DNA of 64,000 nucleotides from Lates calcarifer (lineage: Eukaryota > Chordata > Actinopteri > Centropomidae). Positions 58,995 through 64,000 of the stretch are shown piece by piece. Positions within the stretch are counted from its first letter, which is position 1; each line of letters begins with the position of its first letter. Under the pieces are notes generated by a model. That model saw nothing but the letters and a program-made list of their open reading frames with translations, did not search any database and was not told the origin of the DNA. A program made the position numbers and the translations under genes. Location of the stretch: the NCBI RefSeq assembly GCF_001640805.2, contig NC_066851.1:5961875-6025874 (forward strand). Reading direction: 5' to 3'.

Positions 58995-61980
58995 TCCATC
59001 CTGTTAACCACTGTAGAGGGGGAAATGGGATTTTGTGTCACATTGCTCCAACAAATTGCTGCATGGTGCTGGCTTACAGAGGATAGCCGCTGCTTCTTCT
59101 TGACACATAGAGCTTCTTAGAGACTAGTGTGGGACCCAAAGGTGTTCCTGTGCAAAGTTAAAATGGGTGTTCAAATCATTCAAGATAAATTGGTTCCTGA
59201 GGCCATTGTCCATAGATGCTTACGGTGCCCTGGCTGGCTTCTGTGGTGTGAGCCGGCCTGAATACAATACAATTAAAAGAAAATAAAAAACATTATGCAT
59301 GAATACCTCATATACAGTACAATATGGCATTATAGATCATTAAGATCAGTGCTTATGTGTGAACATTACATCTCTTCCTCACTCATGTCCTGTCTCTTCT
59401 TTCCCATCTCTCTCTCCTCTCTCTATATCATCTCTCTTTCTGATGCCTTCTCATTAAGTGCTCGCTGTCTCTACGGACAGTGGGTCTTATGAATGTTAAT
59501 AATTTATACCTCTGAAAGACAATGCTGCCTTTTCATAGATGCACTGCACACACACACACACAGACCTACATACACACAGGCATAGTGGTAGATAGTGTTG
59601 CACATCATGACTGTCAGCTGGAAGTGTCATATCATCATAATGTCAGTCTTTCAATGTCATTTACAGCTTCGGGTTTCTCACTGTGTTAATCCTGGAAGTA
59701 GGCTCCAGAAATCAAGGGGTGTATTTAACATATAATACAGCAACACAGATGCTGATTTACACCTGTGCAATCAAATTAGGGATGTGCATCTCCATCATTT
59801 AAGCTGATGCTTTGCCAACAATCTGATACATTAGACACATATGAAGCAACTACTAATGTAATACAATATTATTCACTCTTGCAGTGTGATTTGACATAAT
59901 TTGATTCCACACACACTGCGATTGAATGCAATTCGATGCAGTGCTAATGAATATCATGCTATGCATTTCAATATAATACAGATTGTCTGATTGGGTGAGA
60001 ATTGAGAGGAGGAATGAATCTAAATCTAAATTTTTTCTTTAACTATTGGTCATATTTCTGAATGATAAAAGCATAAGGCTTCTACTAATAATTATACTTA
60101 AATAAATCAGATTTTACTGATGCAAAGATGTTAGAACAATGAATCCCGAGGTCATCCCAAATTGTATCTAATACACTCTTTTTTTACTGGGGCAATCCCA
60201 CTGTGAAAAGATCTGCATGGACACACACTACCTAACTGAAGCTAGCTGAAATGATGAATAGATTGATTTATGAAGCAAAAATGTCAAATATTTTGTGGTT
60301 TCTGCTTCTCAAATGTGAGTGTTTGCTGCTTTTCTCTGTTTTACATCATTGCAAATTAAATATCTGGACTGAAGGTAGTGTTGGACAAAGAAGCAAGTCA
60401 TCTTGAAGAAGTTATCTTGGGCTTTGGGAAGTTATGATGTGCAGTTTTTGCTATTTTCTGACATTTTGTAGACTGAACAATAATACATTATATAAAATTG
60501 CTGGTGGCCGTTAATGATAATTTTTGCATGTCACTGACAACTCACTGACTGGGCTGGTGTCAACACACCAGACACACCGGAACACAGGTGGCTCTGTGGT
60601 TGATTTGCAGTGTTGACTGGACATTGAGGCTTTGGTTCAGACTTTGAGAGGCCTCACACAGATGCATAGCAACACAGTGGAACTGCACATTTGAAGGAGA
60701 TATGTGTACGTGTATCAAAAGGAGCATATGACTGTACGAATATTTAACATCATTGAGGGTCAAAAGAGCAGAATTTCTTAATGTTATTTTTGTATGTGGG
60801 TGTACATAATGATTTATCTTGTGTGTAAATTAAGCAGACCACTGGGAATTGGACCAAAAGGTCATCAGCTTTCAGTCTTTTGTTAGTGTGTATGTCAGTA
60901 TGTGTGTGCATGAAAGATGAGATTGTTTGGCCTTTTGCCAAGCATATAATTATTCTATAATATAAGATAAGGGAATATGTGGCCCTTTAACCAAGACGTG
61001 CCCACTGAGCTACTGGGTGTTTTTGTGGCTAGTGTCCGCGTATGTGTGTGTGTGTATATGATATGCTGAAATTTATTTACAGACATTTTGTGACACACAA
61101 CAAAGTCTGGTGAACCTTAGCCTCCAGCTAAAACCCTTAGAAAGCAGCTAAAAGTTAATTATTGTTTAAAGGAAAATGCCTGAACCTACAAACACCCAAT
61201 GACAGAAGTAGAAGAATAATTATGTTGGTTTTTTTTGGCTCTATTAAAGGTTTATATGTTTGCTATGGTAACAGCAGTCCAACAAGAAAGTAAGGGGTTA
61301 AGTGTTTTGCTTAAGTGCATGAAAGAAAAAGATCACCTCTTAAGAATGGGCATGAAAATACAGTATCTGACATTAGGATGAAAAGAATGGGTTGTTGCAA
61401 TATATGATCAGTTGATAGTATATATAATATTTAATAAATCTCATCATCGCACGTGCAGTGGGTGAAAACGGGCATGCTCTCCAATGTGCCTCTTTCCATC
61501 GATCAAGGCATTAGCAATACATCGCTGACTAATGAATTGGAGAATCAAAGCACACTTTTTGTGATCTCAACACTCATTTGACATTTTAAACAAGCAACAA
61601 ACAAGCAATGCAAACACATTGTTGACTTACAAGGCAACCTGACCCTGATTTCCCTGCAGCATACAGTATGATGTGGATCTTATTTGATTGACTCGATAAC
61701 TAGTGAAGACTTTTTTTTTTCTTAGGTTAAATGATTTTCCAGGAGAGATTATGATAATATAATAGCAACAGAAAGGACAGCTGACCATTCCCTGACTTGC
61801 AGTTGGTGTTTGAGGAAGTATTCAGATATTACACTCATAAGTCACACACAGTTAGAGGCACAGTACCACCAGAGGGCAATAAGTTAAATGGGTGTTGGGG
61901 GAACTATGCTCCTAAAAAAGACTGGTGTTAGTTGTAGTGAGCCTAATTTATTTATCTGTAGTTATCAGCTAAAAAATCAC
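58995..61980. other. Non-coding stretch
   Basis: Short CA runs at 59549-59562 and a GT run near 61043-61053. 61440-61640 has conserved-element-like text (ATCGATCAAGGCATTAGCAA and CTAATGAATTGGAGAATCAA). CTCF-like motif at 61866. No gene recognised. Confidence 0.5.
61866..61879 (+). promoter_or_regulatory. CTCF-like motif
   Basis: ACCACCAGAGGGCA matches the common CCACCAGAGGGCA form of the CTCF core. It has the same strand as the motif at 9672 and opposite to that at 36291. Motif evidence only. Confidence 0.35.
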
Positions 61981-61988
61981 ATTCAAAG

Positions 61989-61990
<2 letters not shown>

Positions 61991-62030
<40 letters not shown>

Positions 62031-62051
62031 TTGTGTGTGTATTTGTGTGTG
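61991..62051. repeat. (GT)n microsatellite, 36 bp pure plus imperfect tail
   Basis: GT is uninterrupted at 61991-62026. It then continues with AT and TT interruptions to GTGTGTGCG at about 62053. Confidence 0.95.
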
Positions 62052-62059
62052 CGACCACA

Positions 62060-64000
62060 ACTGTTGTCCAAAATCTAATGAAAGCACATCAGTGGGCAAC
62101 ATCACTGCACTAGCTGACATGTTCCTTCGTTATAATGAACACAGCCACTGTAGTTTACTTTGACTCAATCACACAGACACTGCCCTGCTGCCAGTAATAC
62201 TCAGTAACATACCAAACTGTATTCATCCACCACTGACTCTAGCTTGAGTAAAATTTGAAGGATTCTATCATAGTTTATTAGCTCTGCAGCACAATTCACT
62301 TTTATGTAAACCTCCTTTTTTGAATTTTTTTGAATGGCACAAATGTACAAATGAGACAAGAGTTGATAGCACATACACATCTTTTGAGAAAACTCTGTGA
62401 GCTCATTGCCCTGTTAGTGACCAGGCTAACAACCAAGCCAACCTCAAAAAAAAATTCTTCTCCAGCAAGAGCACAGTACAGAGAAGACAGAAGCTCAGAG
62501 AGCTATTGTGACTTCTGAGTTCTTTGACAGTCCTGGTTGAATTGACCAGGCAAAGCTGTAGTTACCAGTGTTAAGAGACAAAAAATGTGCTGGAACTATA
62601 CAGCTCTTTGTACCTGCTTAACTTGAGGGATTGAATTTCCAGTTGTTTTTTTACAATCAAAATGCACAATTTCTGGCAGTGAAGTTTGCAGAGTTATTTT
62701 TCTCAGTTTAGGAGTTATAGAAAAAAGAACAGGAGCAACCACCCTCCTTCAAGCCACGGGGGAGGCTTGAGATGACATTTCTGCACAGCAGTACCATGAG
62801 TGGAAGAGACACTAAGATTTTATCAGCTCTTCTTTTCAAGTGAAAATGTGATCTGGGTTAGAATTAGTGTCCAAATTTAGCTCTGAAAGGAAATATGAAT
62901 GAATTACCCTTTAATACTACTAATTTGGTTACTGTTTATCCAAATTGTTTTTGTCCCAATGTTTTTTAATATTAAATTCAGAATTCAGTTCAAAGTCGGG
63001 GTTCAAAGTGATAAAGAAGTAAGTTTTTGTACATTCATTGAATGTGTCTGATTGCTTCTTGTGATAATTCAGTGTCTCAAGTGGTGGTTTAAGGTCAGAT
63101 GTAGATGGATTTGTTCTTTGTAAGAGCTCTGCAATCATTAGAACACAGACACTTCAGATATAAGTAAAGTACTTGAAAGCTTTGCTAAGCAACTGTATAG
63201 CAACTGTATAATATATAATGGATATATATAGTGCATGTGAGTGCACCTGGTGTATGGATGTATATGAGTGTGAAGGATGTCTGTTTGATTTTGCAAGATT
63301 TATGTTGTCATTTATGTTATTGTTTCATTAATTGTTTTTGGGAGCTGCCCTGAGGCTGATTCAAGTGGACTTTGTTGACATGACAGTAATTAATGCCTTG
63401 TTTTGTTTGCATTCATCAATGTACTTGATAGGATGTTTCAGCCAGCATTTACTTTGTCACCCAGTGGTCAGGTATTACTGATTAGTGAATTTTTGGCCAA
63501 CCATTTTTGTGCAATGCTTTGACTGATGAGCAATATCTGCAGTTGGGTAATGACAGTAATTAGTACATGTTAGCATATTAAAGGCTCAGCTGAGATGGGG
63601 AACCTGCTTAAGATCTGTTTTTTTGTGCATTAAAAAAAGTGAAAACGTTGTGAACAAATCTTGAAATATTGCAAAAAAGGTTTTTATGCTTTGCTTAGGT
63701 GGGAAAGGTAAAGTAGAAATCTAGACTTAGACTTTATACTTGGATGTAGAGAAAAAGAATCAATAAATCAAAACTTAATTAATGCCGTATTCCCATCATG
63801 TTTTCTGCATTGGTTTTTATTATTTTAGGTTTGACTGGCGCACTTTTTAATCATATCATCTTGTGTCCTATTCTTTTGCCATGCTTTAATGGCACCAGCT
63901 GGCAGGGTTGCCAGGTCTGTGGGACAAAATCAGGACAATGGCCAATAAAACAAGCACAAACAACAGCCCAATACCAGAACTCAGAATGTACTTCTCAAGT
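62060..64000. other. Non-coding stretch to window end
   Basis: No gene, RNA or assignable repeat. 63220-63260 has short ATATAT and GTGT runs. The 69-codon minus-strand frame at 62929-63138 is not convincing. Confidence 0.5.

Noticed and set aside
58504..59086. Leu/Ser/Pro-rich minus frames and the ERERER plus frame
   Set aside because: Direct translations of the purine-rich tract and the (GA)30 microsatellite.
1..64000. CRISPR arrays, bacterial operons, phage or viral genes
   Set aside because: No regularly spaced repeats with unique spacers, no prokaryotic gene density and no viral protein signatures. The window is a vertebrate nuclear sequence.

Overview
The window looks like non-coding nuclear DNA from a bony fish, most likely a percomorph. 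It is AT-rich. It is full of CA/GT, GA, GATA and AT microsatellites. It also carries several interspersed repeats that I recognise from percomorph genomes: a 'CTGAAATATCTCAACAA' repeat, a 'GTCAAAGGTCAAGGTCAC' repeat, a 'TTTGGACTGTGGGAGGAA' repeat, a tRNA-derived SINE-like unit, and a mariner remnant. The family assignments come from memory and were not searched. No multi-exon protein-coding gene could be recognised, and almost every ORF of 60-180 codons looks like chance or a microsatellite translation. The window is either intergenic or the inside of very large introns.

Layout. 1-11.2 kb is mostly unassigned sequence with CA/GT arrays, a perfect 15-bp hairpin at 3364-3397 and a CTCF-like motif at 9672. 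11.26-12.02 kb holds a frameshifted relic of a Myb/SANT-like protein with a C-terminal coiled coil, followed by an inverted-repeat cluster. 14.3-34.8 kb is an accumulation of old repeats: a possible cysteine-cluster coding relic at 15.2 kb, a MITE-like unit at 17.5-18.0 kb, an (AT)21 tract, and a repeat family with three copies, one of them nested inside another repeat. 36.1-37.05 kb is the most gene-like piece. It has a 51-bp minisatellite, then CpG-dense sequence, then segments with good splice sites, including a fully open 112-bp candidate exon. 38.94-39.65 kb is a mariner element that lost its catalytic core. 45.70-45.87 kb has an 11-bp minisatellite beside a 33-codon ORF.

The firmest genes are RNA genes at 49.9-50.9 kb: an intact tRNA-Lys(CTT), an intact intron-containing tRNA-Leu(CAA), and a second tRNA-Lys(CTT)-like locus that is probably decaying. 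A degraded tRNA head lies between the first two, and a SINE-like unit lies 1.7 kb upstream. The rest, to 64 kb, is non-coding with purine-rich and microsatellite tracts and a few stretches that could be conserved regulatory elements.

I see no new biological system that I can defend. The best leads are the CpG-dense putative promoter with its orphan exons at 36.3-37.05 kb, the mixed tRNA cluster, and the transposase and SANT relics.
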